Shown: in pieces, positions 37,751 through 49,988 of the stretch | How the letters are laid out: every line of letters starts with the position of its first letter | How positions within the stretch are numbered: the stretch's first letter is position 1 | Source of the DNA: Rubrivivax sp. | Lineage (GTDB): Bacteria > Pseudomonadota > Gammaproteobacteria > Burkholderiales > Burkholderiaceae_C | Reading direction: 5' to 3' | Assembly: GCA_016707445.1 (NCBI GenBank) | Contig: JADJHR010000001.1 | Coordinates: 248,001 to 312,000, forward strand | DNA: 64,000 nt | Position numbers and translations under genes: made by a program | The notes under the pieces: model-generated | Told to the model about the DNA's origin: nothing | Databases searched by the model: none | Seen by the model: only the letters and a program-made list of their open reading frames with translations

Positions 37751-39346
37751 ATGAACAGCATGCGCGCCTTCGGGTTGTGGCTGGCGATGTGCGCGGTGCC
37801 GGCTGCAGCGCAGGCGCTGGATGTCGCCCGTGCCGAGCGCTTGTTCGGGCAGCATTGCGCGGTGTGCCACGGGGCCGACCGGGGTGGCTACATCGCACCG
37901 GCACTCAATCGCGACGATACCCAGCTGAGCCGGGCCGTGATCGACCAGAAGATCGTGGGCGGCGCACCGCCCACTTTGATGCCGGCGCATCCCTCATGGC
38001 GCGGCGGGCTTTCGGCGAAGGATCGTGCGTTGCTGGTCGATCTGATCACGACACAAGCCAAACCCGTGCTGACCTGGGACCTGGACGCGACCCGCAAGTC
38101 GCTCGAGGTGTTCGTCGCGGACGAATCGCGCCTGGCGGCTGCACCCCGGTATCGCATCGACCACATCGATGACCTGATGGCGGTCATGTCGCGCGGGCAG
38201 CGCGCGGCCGGTGCCGAATCCAAGGTGCTGTTCTTCGACGGGCGCAGGCACCGCAAGGTCGGTGAAGTGGCCACCGGTCAGGCCCCCCATCTGATGGATT
38301 TCCATCCAACGAAGCCGCGCTGGGCCTATGTGCGCGACGATGCCGGCTATGTTCACAAGATCGACCTGTACACGATGAAGGTCGTGCGCAAGGTGCGCGC
38401 CGGCCTCAACGGCACCTCGCTGGCGGTGTCGCGCGACGGGCGCTACGTGGCCGCGGGCTCGTACGTGCCGCGCACGATGGTCATCCTCGATGCCGACACG
38501 CTCGAGCCGGTCCGTCTGCTCGAGCTGACCGGGGTCGATCCAGACGGCAAGACGGTGACAGCCGACGCGGGAATCATCACCGCCACGCCGTTCGCGAACG
38601 TTTTCGTGGTCGCGCTCGAGCAAGCCGGACAGGTCTGGATCGTCGATCTCGACCGGCCCGGCATGCCGGTCACCGCCATCACTGGCGTGGGCCGTCACCT
38701 GCACGACGGCTTTCTCTCGCCCGACGGCCGCATGCTGGTGGTGTCGTCCTATGACGATCACCTCAACGCCGTCATCGATCTGGCCCAGGCGCGCATCGTC
38801 CGCAAGATCCCGGCGGGCTGCAAACCTCACCTGGGTTCGGGCGCGGTGGTGCAATCGAAGGGCCGCCTGCTCGGCATCGGCACCAACATCGGCGAGGCCA
38901 ATTGCCCGTCGTACGAAGTGACCGTCTTCGACATGAGCAGCTTCGAGGTGGTCAAGCGCATCGCCGTCATCGGCCCGACCGAATCACCGGCCGCGCATCC
39001 CGATGCGCCCTACATCGTGGTCGACATCGTGGGCACCGGACCGAACGCCAACAAGATCCAGTTCATCGACAAGGACACGCTCGAGGTCGTTCGCACACTG
39101 GAAGTCGCGGGCACGCTGGGGCACTCTCACTTCCCCGAGTACACCGCGCGCGGCGACTTCATCTACATCAGCTCGCGCTACCGCGGCGACCGCAGCATGG
39201 GGGGGCCGAGCGGCCGGCTGGTGGTCTTCGATTCGCACACGCTGAAGCAGCTGAAGTCGATCCCGGTCGATGTGCCGGCAGGCGTGTTCTCGCGCACACG
39301 GGCGCGCAGCGTGGTGGTGGGCCTGCAGAAGTCGCCGGTGCAGTGA
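37751..39346 (+). CDS. Cytochrome cd1-type protein (NirN/NirS family), orphan
   Basis: 531 residues: signal peptide (about 1-23), c-type haem domain (CAVCHG at 36-41; likely Met in PTLMPAH), then an eight-bladed d1-type propeller. His in QAPHLM matches the proximal d1 ligand of NirS. His in HLHDG and in KPHLG are 42 residues apart, the same spacing as the two active-site His of Pseudomonas NirS (327 and 369, recalled). So all d1-binding hallmarks are present, yet no haem-d1 synthesis genes are nearby. NirN (d1 maturation) or a nitrite-reductase-like role are both possible. Confidence 0.83.
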   Translation: MNSMRAFGLWLAMCAVPAAAQALDVARAERLFGQHCAVCHGADRGGYIAPALNRDDTQLSRAVIDQKIVGGAPPTLMPAHPSWRGGLSAKDRALLVDLITTQAKPVLTWDLDATRKSLEVFVADESRLAAAPRYRIDHIDDLMAVMSRGQRAAGAESKVLFFDGRRHRKVGEVATGQAPHLMDFHPTKPRWAYVRDDAGYVHKIDLYTMKVVRKVRAGLNGTSLAVSRDGRYVAAGSYVPRTMVILDADTLEPVRLLELTGVDPDGKTVTADAGIITATPFANVFVVALEQAGQVWIVDLDRPGMPVTAITGVGRHLHDGFLSPDGRMLVVSSYDDHLNAVIDLAQARIVRKIPAGCKPHLGSGAVVQSKGRLLGIGTNIGEANCPSYEVTVFDMSSFEVVKRIAVIGPTESPAAHPDAPYIVVDIVGTGPNANKIQFIDKDTLEVVRTLEVAGTLGHSHFPEYTARGDFIYISSRYRGDRSMGGPSGRLVVFDSHTLKQLKSIPVDVPAGVFSRTRARSVVVGLQKSPVQ

Positions 39347-39412
39347 AGCCTTGTCCAGACCATCGACAAGTCCCACCCGGTTGATGTCGCGCGACCCCGT
39401 GCCCGACAGGAG

Positions 39413-41131
39413 ATGACCGGCATGCGCTACCTCGCGTTGGCAACCGACTACGACGGCACCCTGGCCACGAACGACCGCGTGCCCGAGCAGGCGGTGCAGG
39501 CGCTGGAACGCCTGCGCAGGTCCGGCCGGCGCGTGATCCTGGTGACGGGTCGGCGGCTGGCCGACCTGCTGTCGGTCTGCACCTGTACCGCCTTGTTCGA
39601 CCGCGTGGTGGCCGAGAACGGCGCGGTCGTCTACGACCCGCGCAGCCGCGAAGAGACGCGGCTGGGCAATCCGCCGTCCAAGCAGCTGATACAGGGATTG
39701 CGCGCGCGCGGGGTCGAGCCGCTCGAGATCGGCGAGGTGCTGCTGGCCACCCATGCACCGCACCGTGCGGCGGTGCAGGACGTGATCTGGGAACTGGGCC
39801 TGGAAGCCCAGGTGATCGCCAATCGCGAAGCGGTGATGGTGCTGCCGGCCGGTGTCAACAAGGCCTCGGGGCTCGAATACGCGCTGCGCGAACTGGCACT
39901 GTCGCGGCATGAGGTGGTGGGCGTCGGTGACGCGGAGAACGATCACTCTTTCCTGGCGCGCTGCGAATGCGCGGTGGCGGTGGCCAACGCCGCGCCCTCG
40001 ATCAAGCGCATCGCTGCCTTCGTGACAGCGGCCGAAAACGCCGACGGCGTGGTCGAGCTGATCGACGAGCTGATCACGCACGATCTGGCGCGGCACCAGG
40101 GCCAGCTGCCGCAGAACCTGATCCTGCTCGGCAAACGCGCCGACGGAACGGGCGTGCAACTGTCGCCCTACGGGCACAACCTGCTGGTGGCCGGCCCTTC
40201 GGGCTGCGGCAAGTCGACCCTCACCGCGGGCATCATCGAACGCCTGATCGACAAGGATTACCAAGTTTGCATCGTCGACCCTGAGGGTGACTACGGCAGC
40301 CTGCGCGATGTGGCGGCCCTGGGCAACCAGTGGCGCGCGCCCAGCGTGCAGGAAAGCCTGGCCATCCTGGAGGACCCGAAGGTCAACCTGAGCATCAACC
40401 TGCTGGGCATCCCCTTGCACGATCGGCCCGACTTCTTTGCACAACTGGCGCCAAACCTGCAGGCCATGCGCGCGCGCACCGGGCGGCCGCACTGGCTGGT
40501 GCTGGACGAGGCGCACCACATGCTGCCCGACACCTGGGGCCACGCCGGTGCCGTGTTGCCGTTGAAGCTGCACGAGACCATTCTGATCACCGTGCATCCA
40601 GGCCATGTCGCCTCGGCCATCCTGGCGCCGGTCGACATCGTGGTGGCGATCGGCCATTCGCCCGCACAGACGCTCGGGGACTTCGCGCGTGCGACGGGGC
40701 GACCGCTGGCCTGGCCGGCCGATCTGGGCGAACAGCCAGAAGGCGTCGTCGTGTGGCAGGACGCCGACCAGCAGCCGCCCTTCGTGATGCAGCCCGAACC
40801 CAGCCGGGTGCAGCGCATTCGGCACCGCCGCAAATATGCGCAGGGCGACCTGCGCTGGCACAGCTTCTACTTTCGCGGCCCGGATGAGCAACACAACCTG
40901 AAGGCGCAGAACCTGATGGTCTTCTGCCAGATTGCCCAGGGCATCGACGAGGCGACCTGGCTCTTCCACCTGAAGCGCGGCGACTACGCGCGCTGGTTTC
41001 GCCACGCCATCAAGGACGAGCACCTGGCCAGCGAGACAGAACGCATCCAGCGCCGTGACGACCTGTCGCCCTGGCAGACGCGCATGATGGTGCAAGAGCT
41101 GGTGATGGCGCGCTACACCTTGCCGGAATGA
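39413..41131 (+). CDS. HAD phosphatase fused to a P-loop ATPase
   Basis: 572 residues in two modules. The N-terminal part (about 1-220) is a HAD-IIB phosphatase: nucleophile DYDGT at about 12, VTGRR, the Lys in VNKASGL and the final acidic motif GVGDAENDHSFL. The C-terminal part (about 245-480) is a HerA/VirB4-like (DUF87-type) ATPase: GPSGCGKST, IVDPEGDYG and a Walker-B-like WLVLDEAHHML. The last 80 residues (YFRGPDEQHNLKAQNLMVF) may be a further domain. No signal or membrane helix. The fusion suggests nucleotide-driven switching of a phosphatase or vice versa; substrate and partner are unknown. Confidence 0.85.
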   Translation: MTGMRYLALATDYDGTLATNDRVPEQAVQALERLRRSGRRVILVTGRRLADLLSVCTCTALFDRVVAENGAVVYDPRSREETRLGNPPSKQLIQGLRARGVEPLEIGEVLLATHAPHRAAVQDVIWELGLEAQVIANREAVMVLPAGVNKASGLEYALRELALSRHEVVGVGDAENDHSFLARCECAVAVANAAPSIKRIAAFVTAAENADGVVELIDELITHDLARHQGQLPQNLILLGKRADGTGVQLSPYGHNLLVAGPSGCGKSTLTAGIIERLIDKDYQVCIVDPEGDYGSLRDVAALGNQWRAPSVQESLAILEDPKVNLSINLLGIPLHDRPDFFAQLAPNLQAMRARTGRPHWLVLDEAHHMLPDTWGHAGAVLPLKLHETILITVHPGHVASAILAPVDIVVAIGHSPAQTLGDFARATGRPLAWPADLGEQPEGVVVWQDADQQPPFVMQPEPSRVQRIRHRRKYAQGDLRWHSFYFRGPDEQHNLKAQNLMVFCQIAQGIDEATWLFHLKRGDYARWFRHAIKDEHLASETERIQRRDDLSPWQTRMMVQELVMARYTLPE

Positions 41132-41180
41132 TGCCTGGCCGTCGCCGGGGATCTGGTCCGACGTGACGCCGCCTGCACGC

Positions 41181-42077
41181 TCAGGCGCTTGCGGTCGACG
41201 TCGACACCAGCACGTCGCCCACCGACTCGGCCAGCACGTGCGAGGTCACGCTGCCCAGCAGCAGTTCTTCAGCCACGTTCTGGCCGTGCTTGCCGACCAC
41301 GATCAGGTCGCAGGCCCGTTCCTGCTCGTGCTCGACGATGGCCAGCGAGGGATCGGCATGCGGCAGGCAGGGCGTCCAGTCGGCCGGTGCGAGGCCGGTG
41401 CGGGCGGCCATTGCATGCAGCTGGCGTTCGGCAGTCTGCCTGGCCTGCTCGCGGTAGGACTTGATCACCGCCTCGGACACGCTGGCGAAGCGCAACTTGC
41501 CCTCGAAGGGAACCTCATAAGCGCTCAGCAGCACCAGATGCGCGCGCGGCGCCACCCGGCGCGCCAGGTCCACCAGCGGGGCCGACCAGGGTGAGAAGTC
41601 GACGGCTACCAGGACCCGCCGATACGGCTCGTGCGCACGCTGCTTGACCACCAGCATCGGCCGCGCCGACTTGCGCAGCAGCCGTTCGGCGGTCGAGCCG
41701 AGCGTCATGCGGCGCAGAAAACCCCGGCCGCGGGCGCCGAGCACCACCAGGTCGGCCTGCATCGCCTGAGCTTCGCGATGGATCTCGTCGACCACGTTGC
41801 CGTGTAGCAGCGTCTGCTCGACCGACACCTGGCGTTCGGCGGCCAGTTCCGTGGCCAGGTTCTGCAGTTCCTGGCGTGTCTGCTCGATCAGGGTCGTTTC
41901 GAGTGCATTGCCCATGCCCAGCAACTGCTGCAGCTGGGCCGCCAGGCCGGCGCTCAGTGCGTGCGCCAGCCGCAGCTGCGCGCCCGCGGCCCGTGCAAGC
42001 CTGGCGGCGCGCTCGGCTGCCTGGCGTGCCGGGCTCGACAGATCGGTGGCGGCCAGAATGTTCTTCAGGTGGTGCAT
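41181..42077 (-). CDS. Tandem universal stress protein
   Basis: 298 residues with two UspA domains (about 1-140 and 150-298). Both carry the ATP-binding pattern G-2x-G-9x-G-S/T: GARGRGFLRRMTLGST in the first and GKHGQNVAEELLLGS in the second. I start at ATG 42077 with AAGGAG ahead; an ATG at 42107 would add ten residues. Such tandem Usp proteins are induced by oxygen limitation and other stresses in many bacteria. The gene lies 56-86 nt downstream of the K+/H+ antiporter gene. Confidence 0.92.
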   Translation of the reverse strand: MHHLKNILAATDLSSPARQAAERAARLARAAGAQLRLAHALSAGLAAQLQQLLGMGNALETTLIEQTRQELQNLATELAAERQVSVEQTLLHGNVVDEIHREAQAMQADLVVLGARGRGFLRRMTLGSTAERLLRKSARPMLVVKQRAHEPYRRVLVAVDFSPWSAPLVDLARRVAPRAHLVLLSAYEVPFEGKLRFASVSEAVIKSYREQARQTAERQLHAMAARTGLAPADWTPCLPHADPSLAIVEHEQERACDLIVVGKHGQNVAEELLLGSVTSHVLAESVGDVLVSTSTASA

Positions 42078-42104
42078 GGGGACTCGCTCCTTCTCTTCAG
42101 ATGG

Positions 42105-42128
42105 CACGAGCCCGCAAGGCGGCTCGTG
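42105..42128 (-). terminator. Hairpin between the antiporter and usp genes
   Basis: Perfect 8-bp stem CACGAGCC / GGCTCGTG with an 8-nt loop, between the antiporter stop (42164) and the chosen usp start. Without a T-tract it could be a transcript-processing or attenuation stem rather than a terminator. Its position argues for the later usp start. Confidence 0.45.
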
Positions 42129-42163
42129 ACGTGGCGGTACGACCGTCTCTGCGCTTCAATCCT

Positions 42164-43621
<1,458 letters not shown>

Positions 43622-43765
43622 GCGTCGATTGTCGGTGCTCGCACCGCCGGCTCGAAGCCGTCGCGCCTGGTTGCCGATGCGCGAGCCCGCTGCCGAGCCG
43701 CGCGCTGAGTGGGCCCGATGCCGGTGCCGGTGCCGAGTCGGGCCTCGCGCGCAGGGCGGGCGAAA

Positions 43766-45463
43766 TCAGGCGGTCACGGCCGGCGCTGCCGGGCTTGCCA
43801 CCTTGTCATCGCGCAACTCGCGGCGCAGGATCTTGCCGATGTTGCTCTTGGGCAGGGGTTCACTGCGGAACTCGACGACCCGCGGGATCTTGTACGCGGT
43901 CAGATGGCGCTTGCAGTGCGCCAGCACTTCGGCTTCGGTCAGCGCCGGCGAGGTGGGCACGATCACCACCTTGACCGCCTCGCCCGAACGCTCGTCCTTG
44001 ACGCCGATCGCCGCGGCCTCGAGCACATCGGGGTGCAGCGTCAGCACGTCCTCGATCTCGTTCGGGAAGACCTTGAAGCCCGACACCACGATCATGTCCT
44101 TCTTGCGGTCGGTGATGCGGATGCTGCCGTGTTCGTCCATCAGGCCCATGTCGCCGGTGCGCAGCCAGCCATTGGGGGTGAATACCTTGGCGCTTTCCTG
44201 TGGCTGGTTCCAGTAGCCCTTCATCACCTGCGGGCCGCGCAGGCAGATCTCGCCCACCTCGCCCAGCGCGATCGGGCCGCCGTCGTCGTCGAGAATGGCC
44301 ACCTCGGTGCTGGGCACCGGAACGCCGATCTGTCCGCTCCATTCCTGGATCGTGACCGGGTTGGCGATCGCCACCGGCGAAGTTTCGGTCAGACCATAGC
44401 CTTCCACCAGAGGTACACCGGCACGCTGTTTCCAGCGCTGCGCCACCACCTGCTGCACCGCCATGCCTCCGGCCACCGCCAGCTTGAGCGGCTTGAGGTC
44501 GATCGCGGCAAAGCCGGGCGCGTCGAGCATGGCGCGAAACAGCGTGTTGACGCCGATGATGGCGGTGAAGGGCGCACTGCCCAGCACCTTGAGAAAGTCA
44601 GGCATGTCGCGCGGGTTGGCGATCAGCACCGCCTGCGCGCCCTGGCTGAAGAAGGACAGCGCGCCGGTGAGCGCAAACACGTGGTACATCGGCAGCGGCA
44701 GGATCAGCGTCTCCTGGCCCTCGCGCAGGTTGGGCGACATCCATGCGCCCACCTGCAGCACGTTGGCCACCATGTTGCCGTGGCTGAGCTGGGCCCCCTT
44801 GGCCACGCCGGTGGTGCCCCCGGTGTATTGCAGGAAGGCGAGATCGTCGTGGCCGAGCGGAAGCGCGGCCAAGGGCAGCGCGCGTCCGGCCGCCAGCGCG
44901 TCTCGCCAGCGCACCGATCCGGGCAACCGCCAGGCCGGCACCATCTTCTTTACGTGTTTGACCACCGCGTTCGTCAGCAGCCGCTTCAGCGTCGGCAGCA
45001 GGTCGCCCACCTCGGTCGTGACCACCTTGCGCACGGCGGTTTCAGCGATCACCTGCTCCAGCGTGTGCGCAAAGTTCTCCAGCACCACGATGGCGCGCAC
45101 ATCGGCGTCCCTGAGCTGGTGCTTGAGCTCGCGCGGTGTGTACAGCGGGTTGACGTTCACCACCACCATGCCGGCGCGCAGGATGCCGAACAGCGCCACC
45201 GGGTACTGCAGCAGGTTGGGCATCATGAGCGCGACACGGTCGCCGCGCTGCAGCCCGGCGGAACCTTGCAGCCATGCGGCAAAGGCGTGACTGGCCTCGT
45301 CCAGCTCACGAAAGCTCATCGCCACGCCCATCGACCGGTAAGCGGGCAGATCGGCAAAGCGCTTGCAGCTGTCGGAAAGCATGTCCACCAGCGACGCAAA
45401 GCGCTGCATGTCGATTTCGGCAGGTACACCCGCCGGATATTGCTTGAGCCAGGGTTTGTTCAT
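43766..45463 (-). CDS. fadD: Long-chain fatty acid-CoA ligase
   Basis: 565 residues. AMP-binding motif YTGGTTGVAKG near residue 205, EGYGLTETSP, the hinge/adenylate motif GWLRTGDMG and the C-terminal Lys in PKSNIGKILRREL identify an acyl-CoA synthetase of the FadD group; it activates fatty acids with ATP and CoA. The ATG at 45463 has GGAAGGA 7 nt ahead and is preferred to the 21-codon longer frame. It is monocistronic by appearance, 179 nt from the ABC transporter gene upstream on the same strand. Confidence 0.94.
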   Translation of the reverse strand: MNKPWLKQYPAGVPAEIDMQRFASLVDMLSDSCKRFADLPAYRSMGVAMSFRELDEASHAFAAWLQGSAGLQRGDRVALMMPNLLQYPVALFGILRAGMVVVNVNPLYTPRELKHQLRDADVRAIVVLENFAHTLEQVIAETAVRKVVTTEVGDLLPTLKRLLTNAVVKHVKKMVPAWRLPGSVRWRDALAAGRALPLAALPLGHDDLAFLQYTGGTTGVAKGAQLSHGNMVANVLQVGAWMSPNLREGQETLILPLPMYHVFALTGALSFFSQGAQAVLIANPRDMPDFLKVLGSAPFTAIIGVNTLFRAMLDAPGFAAIDLKPLKLAVAGGMAVQQVVAQRWKQRAGVPLVEGYGLTETSPVAIANPVTIQEWSGQIGVPVPSTEVAILDDDGGPIALGEVGEICLRGPQVMKGYWNQPQESAKVFTPNGWLRTGDMGLMDEHGSIRITDRKKDMIVVSGFKVFPNEIEDVLTLHPDVLEAAAIGVKDERSGEAVKVVIVPTSPALTEAEVLAHCKRHLTAYKIPRVVEFRSEPLPKSNIGKILRRELRDDKVASPAAPAVTA

Positions 45464-45642
45464 CGCACGTCCTTCCATCTGGCAATTGTCGGCTCGCCAA
45501 CGACAAGCCGGCCTCTCAAAGGCCATCTGGTTTGGTGCGGTCGACGACGATTGAGCCTTCCATTGCGAATTCGCAAGCCACGACCTGGGAAAGCTTCAAA
45601 CCAGGCCCACACGATGCGGCGGCATGTGCCGCTGCGAACCCT

Positions 45643-46976
45643 TCACGACGGGCTTGGCGGTGCTGGCGCTGAAGCCGTCTCCGGCTGCTCGAGCAGCAGC
45701 GACTGTGAGTCGTCGTCGTACTCGTAGACCTCGGCGTAGCGGCCCCATTCGATCGCCGTGTCGAGCGTCTCGCGGGCGTACTGCTCGCTGAGATGGTCCT
45801 CGAGTTCGGCCTCGAAGCGAACGCGCGGTGCGCGGCCCTGCGGGCGCGTCTGAAGCACGCCGAGGATGTGCGCCACCAGCGCGACGTTGCGCAGGGCAAG
45901 TGCACGAAAGATGGCCTTGCGCTGCTGCGTGCCGGCATCGGCGTATTCGAGCCCCGCTGGCGTGAGCGCGATGTCGCCGCGCGCAAGCTCGGCCAGGCCG
46001 AGCAGCTGCAGACCCTCGGCGGCAGAAAACAGTTCATCGAGCTCGAGCTGCAGTTCGTGCGCCACCACCGGCAGGTCGCCGCGGCCGTGGTAGGGCGCTG
46101 CGGCCATCGTTTCGAGCAGGCCGGCCATGACGTTGACCGACACATGGCGGATGTGGCGCGCCGTCGCCGGCTCGGCGCTGCGGGTCGTCGCCGCGGGCCG
46201 GGCGGTGAGGATGGCGTAGACCTCTTCGACGGCCTGGCTGAAGGGCGCCGACAGCCGATCGCGCGGATGCGGCAGGTCGATCGTGATGTCGGCCTGCACA
46301 CGCCCCGGATGCGCCGCGAGCACGATGATGCGATCGCACAGGAACACCGCCTCCTCGATGTTGTGGGTGACCAGAATGACGCTGCGGATCTGCGTGCGGC
46401 CCTCGGTCCACAGATCGAGAAAATCGGTGCGCAGCGTTTCGGCGGTCAGCACATCGAGCGCCGAGAACGGCTCGTCCATCAGCATCAGTACCGGGTCGAC
46501 GACCAGCGCCCGCGCGAAGCCCACGCGCTGCTGCATGCCGCCCGAGAGTTCGCGCGGATAGGCGCTCTCGAAGCCGTCGAGACCGATCAGGTCGATCGCT
46601 GCCAGCGACCGGCGCCGCGCCTCGTCGCCGTGCACGCCCATCGCGCGCAGGCCCAGCGAGACGTTCTCGAGCACCGTGAGCCACGGGAACAGCGCAAAGC
46701 TCTGGAACACCAGCGAGATGCCTTCGGCCGGGCCGTCGATCGGCTGGCCCTGGAAGTGGACCGTTCCGCTGCTGGGCGACAGCAGCCCGGCGATGCTGCG
46801 CAGCAGCGTCGACTTGCCCGATCCCGATCGACCCAGCAAGCCGACGATTTCGCCCGACCGGACGTTCAGGTCGATGTCGTCAAGCACCAGCAGTTCGCCC
46901 GAGGCCTTCTCAAAGGTCTTGCAAAGCTTCGAGACCTGCAGCAGCGGTTCGTCGGGCATGGCGGTGTTCGGGTCCA

Positions 46977-46977
<1 letters not shown>
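45643..46977 (-). CDS. ABC transporter ATPase with AAA-associated C-terminal domain
   Basis: 444 residues. The N-terminal ATPase (about 10-260) has Walker A GRSGSGKST, signature LSGGMQQR and Walker B LMDEPFSALD. The C-terminal domain (about 295-425; QLELDELFSAAEGLQLLGLA) is the AAA-associated domain found in a subset of nitrate/sulfonate/taurine-type importers, thought to be regulatory. An acidic stretch YEYDDDSQS ends it. Start ATG 46977 overlaps the permease stop (TGATG), so the two are coupled. Confidence 0.9.
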
Positions 46978-48695
<1,718 letters not shown>

Positions 48696-48746
48696 GGTGG
48701 CGGCATTGTGGCCTGCGCGAGGTCTCGCGCTGGCCCCGGCACCGGG

Positions 48747-49742
48747 TCACAAGAAGGCTGCCAGTCGTTGCCGATCGAGCGCCTTGACCGACTGCCTGGC
48801 CAGGCGGGTCAGCACCTTTGCTGCCTGGGGCGTGGCAATGTCGATGCCCAATCCGGCGTCGGCTGGCCAGCGCGCGTCGATGCGCAGGTAGCGCGCACCG
48901 AGGCGGTCTTCCATCATCGCCTGCACATGCTGCTGGCCGACCGCGATCAAGGTCATGATGAGACGGCCGTCGGACAGCCAGCCGACCGCGCCGGCGTCGG
49001 CATCGATCCCTTCGGCGGGCTGATAGCCGACGGTGGCGGTGCCGATGGACAGCATGCGCACGCGCGCCACGTCGATGCCCATGAAATGCTCGGCTTCGTG
49101 CAAGGCCACCTGGTCGGGTGCGACGGCGAACAGGCCGCCGTCGGCAAACAGCGATCCGCCAATCGGCACTGGCGCAAAGTAGGCCGGTGCGGCACAGGCA
49201 GCGAGCACGGCATCGGCCACGCTGACGTGTTCGTCACCGCGCGACGCGGGCGCGTGCGGCGTCTTGAAGACCTTGGTCTGGCTGGTCGTCACGTTGACCG
49301 CCGGCAACAGCAGCGGGTGCAGGGCGTCGGCGAAGCGCGCCTGGCCCAGGCGCTGTTCGAGCAACTGCCGCAGCGCACGGCCCGAATACTTGGGGCCGAG
49401 CACCGAGCGGCTCAGGTCGACCAGGCGTGCGACCCTTCCGCTGGGCAGCGCGCGTGACGAGAAGACCTCGTCCCCCTGATCGACGAAATACTCGACGAGT
49501 TGCGACAGCGGCAACTCGAAGGCCACGGCGGCGGCCAGAATGCCGCCGACCGAGGTGCCGGCGATGAGGTCGAAGCGGCGACCGATCGGCTCGCCGATCT
49601 GCGCCTCCAGCGCGGCCAGAACGGCCGCCGAGTACAGCCCCAGATAACCGCCCCCGGACAGCGCCAGGATGCGGAACTCGCCGGGGTCGCGCAGGCCGGG
49701 CGGTTGGTCGCGCTGGCTGGTCTTCCGGGGGTCGTCGCTCAT
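48747..49742 (-). CDS. CapV-like patatin phospholipase
   Basis: 331-residue soluble patatin. Oxyanion-hole loop SGGGYLGLY near residue 31, nucleophile elbow GTSVGGILA near 63, catalytic Asp in FADGGLF near 202. The tight N-terminal pattern (ILALSGGGYLGLYSAAVLAALE) is like the cGAMP-activated phospholipases of CBASS antiphage systems, which degrade membrane lipids on infection. No nucleotide cyclase or other CBASS gene is next to it, so it may be an orphan effector, may respond to a distant cyclase, or may have another lipid role. GGAG precedes the ATG. Confidence 0.87.
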   Translation of the reverse strand: MSDDPRKTSQRDQPPGLRDPGEFRILALSGGGYLGLYSAAVLAALEAQIGEPIGRRFDLIAGTSVGGILAAAVAFELPLSQLVEYFVDQGDEVFSSRALPSGRVARLVDLSRSVLGPKYSGRALRQLLEQRLGQARFADALHPLLLPAVNVTTSQTKVFKTPHAPASRGDEHVSVADAVLAACAAPAYFAPVPIGGSLFADGGLFAVAPDQVALHEAEHFMGIDVARVRMLSIGTATVGYQPAEGIDADAGAVGWLSDGRLIMTLIAVGQQHVQAMMEDRLGARYLRIDARWPADAGLGIDIATPQAAKVLTRLARQSVKALDRQRLAAFL

Positions 49743-49780
49743 GGCGCTCCTTCAGTCGGCGTGCCTCATGCTGGCGCGGC

Positions 49781-49810
49781 CGCGTGCGTTGGGGTGCGTT
49801 TGGGTGCGTT
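49781..49810. repeat. Three 10-bp direct repeats ahead of the patatin gene
   Basis: Units CGCGTGCGTT, GGGGTGCGTT, TGGGTGCGTT share GTGCGTT with exact 10-bp, one-helical-turn spacing. They lie 38-68 nt upstream of the patatin ATG in the 246-nt divergent region shared with the thiolase gene. Binding sites for a cooperatively bound regulator are a reasonable guess. Confidence 0.45.
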
Positions 49811-49988
49811 GAGAATTGTGCCTGCGCGACGCAGTGCCGCAGGCGGCCTGCTCCAGGGCGGGCGGGCACGGCATGCGCGCGTTCGCTGCGCCGCCCTGAT
49901 CCGTTCCGGGGTGCGAAGATCGGGCCGCGCGGCTATGGCCGGACCGACACCCCAGCCTGCACCGGCGCGCCAGCCTGCGAGGAGCCCG

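Noticed and set aside
38984..41095. 703-codon open frame antisense to the cd1-like and HAD-ATPase genes
   Set aside because: High-GC shadow frame: His/Arg/Gln-rich, no domain, and opposite to two well-supported genes.
48747..49742. A complete CBASS antiphage operon around the CapV-like gene
   Set aside because: Both neighbours are metabolic or transport genes and no nucleotidyltransferase is present in the window.
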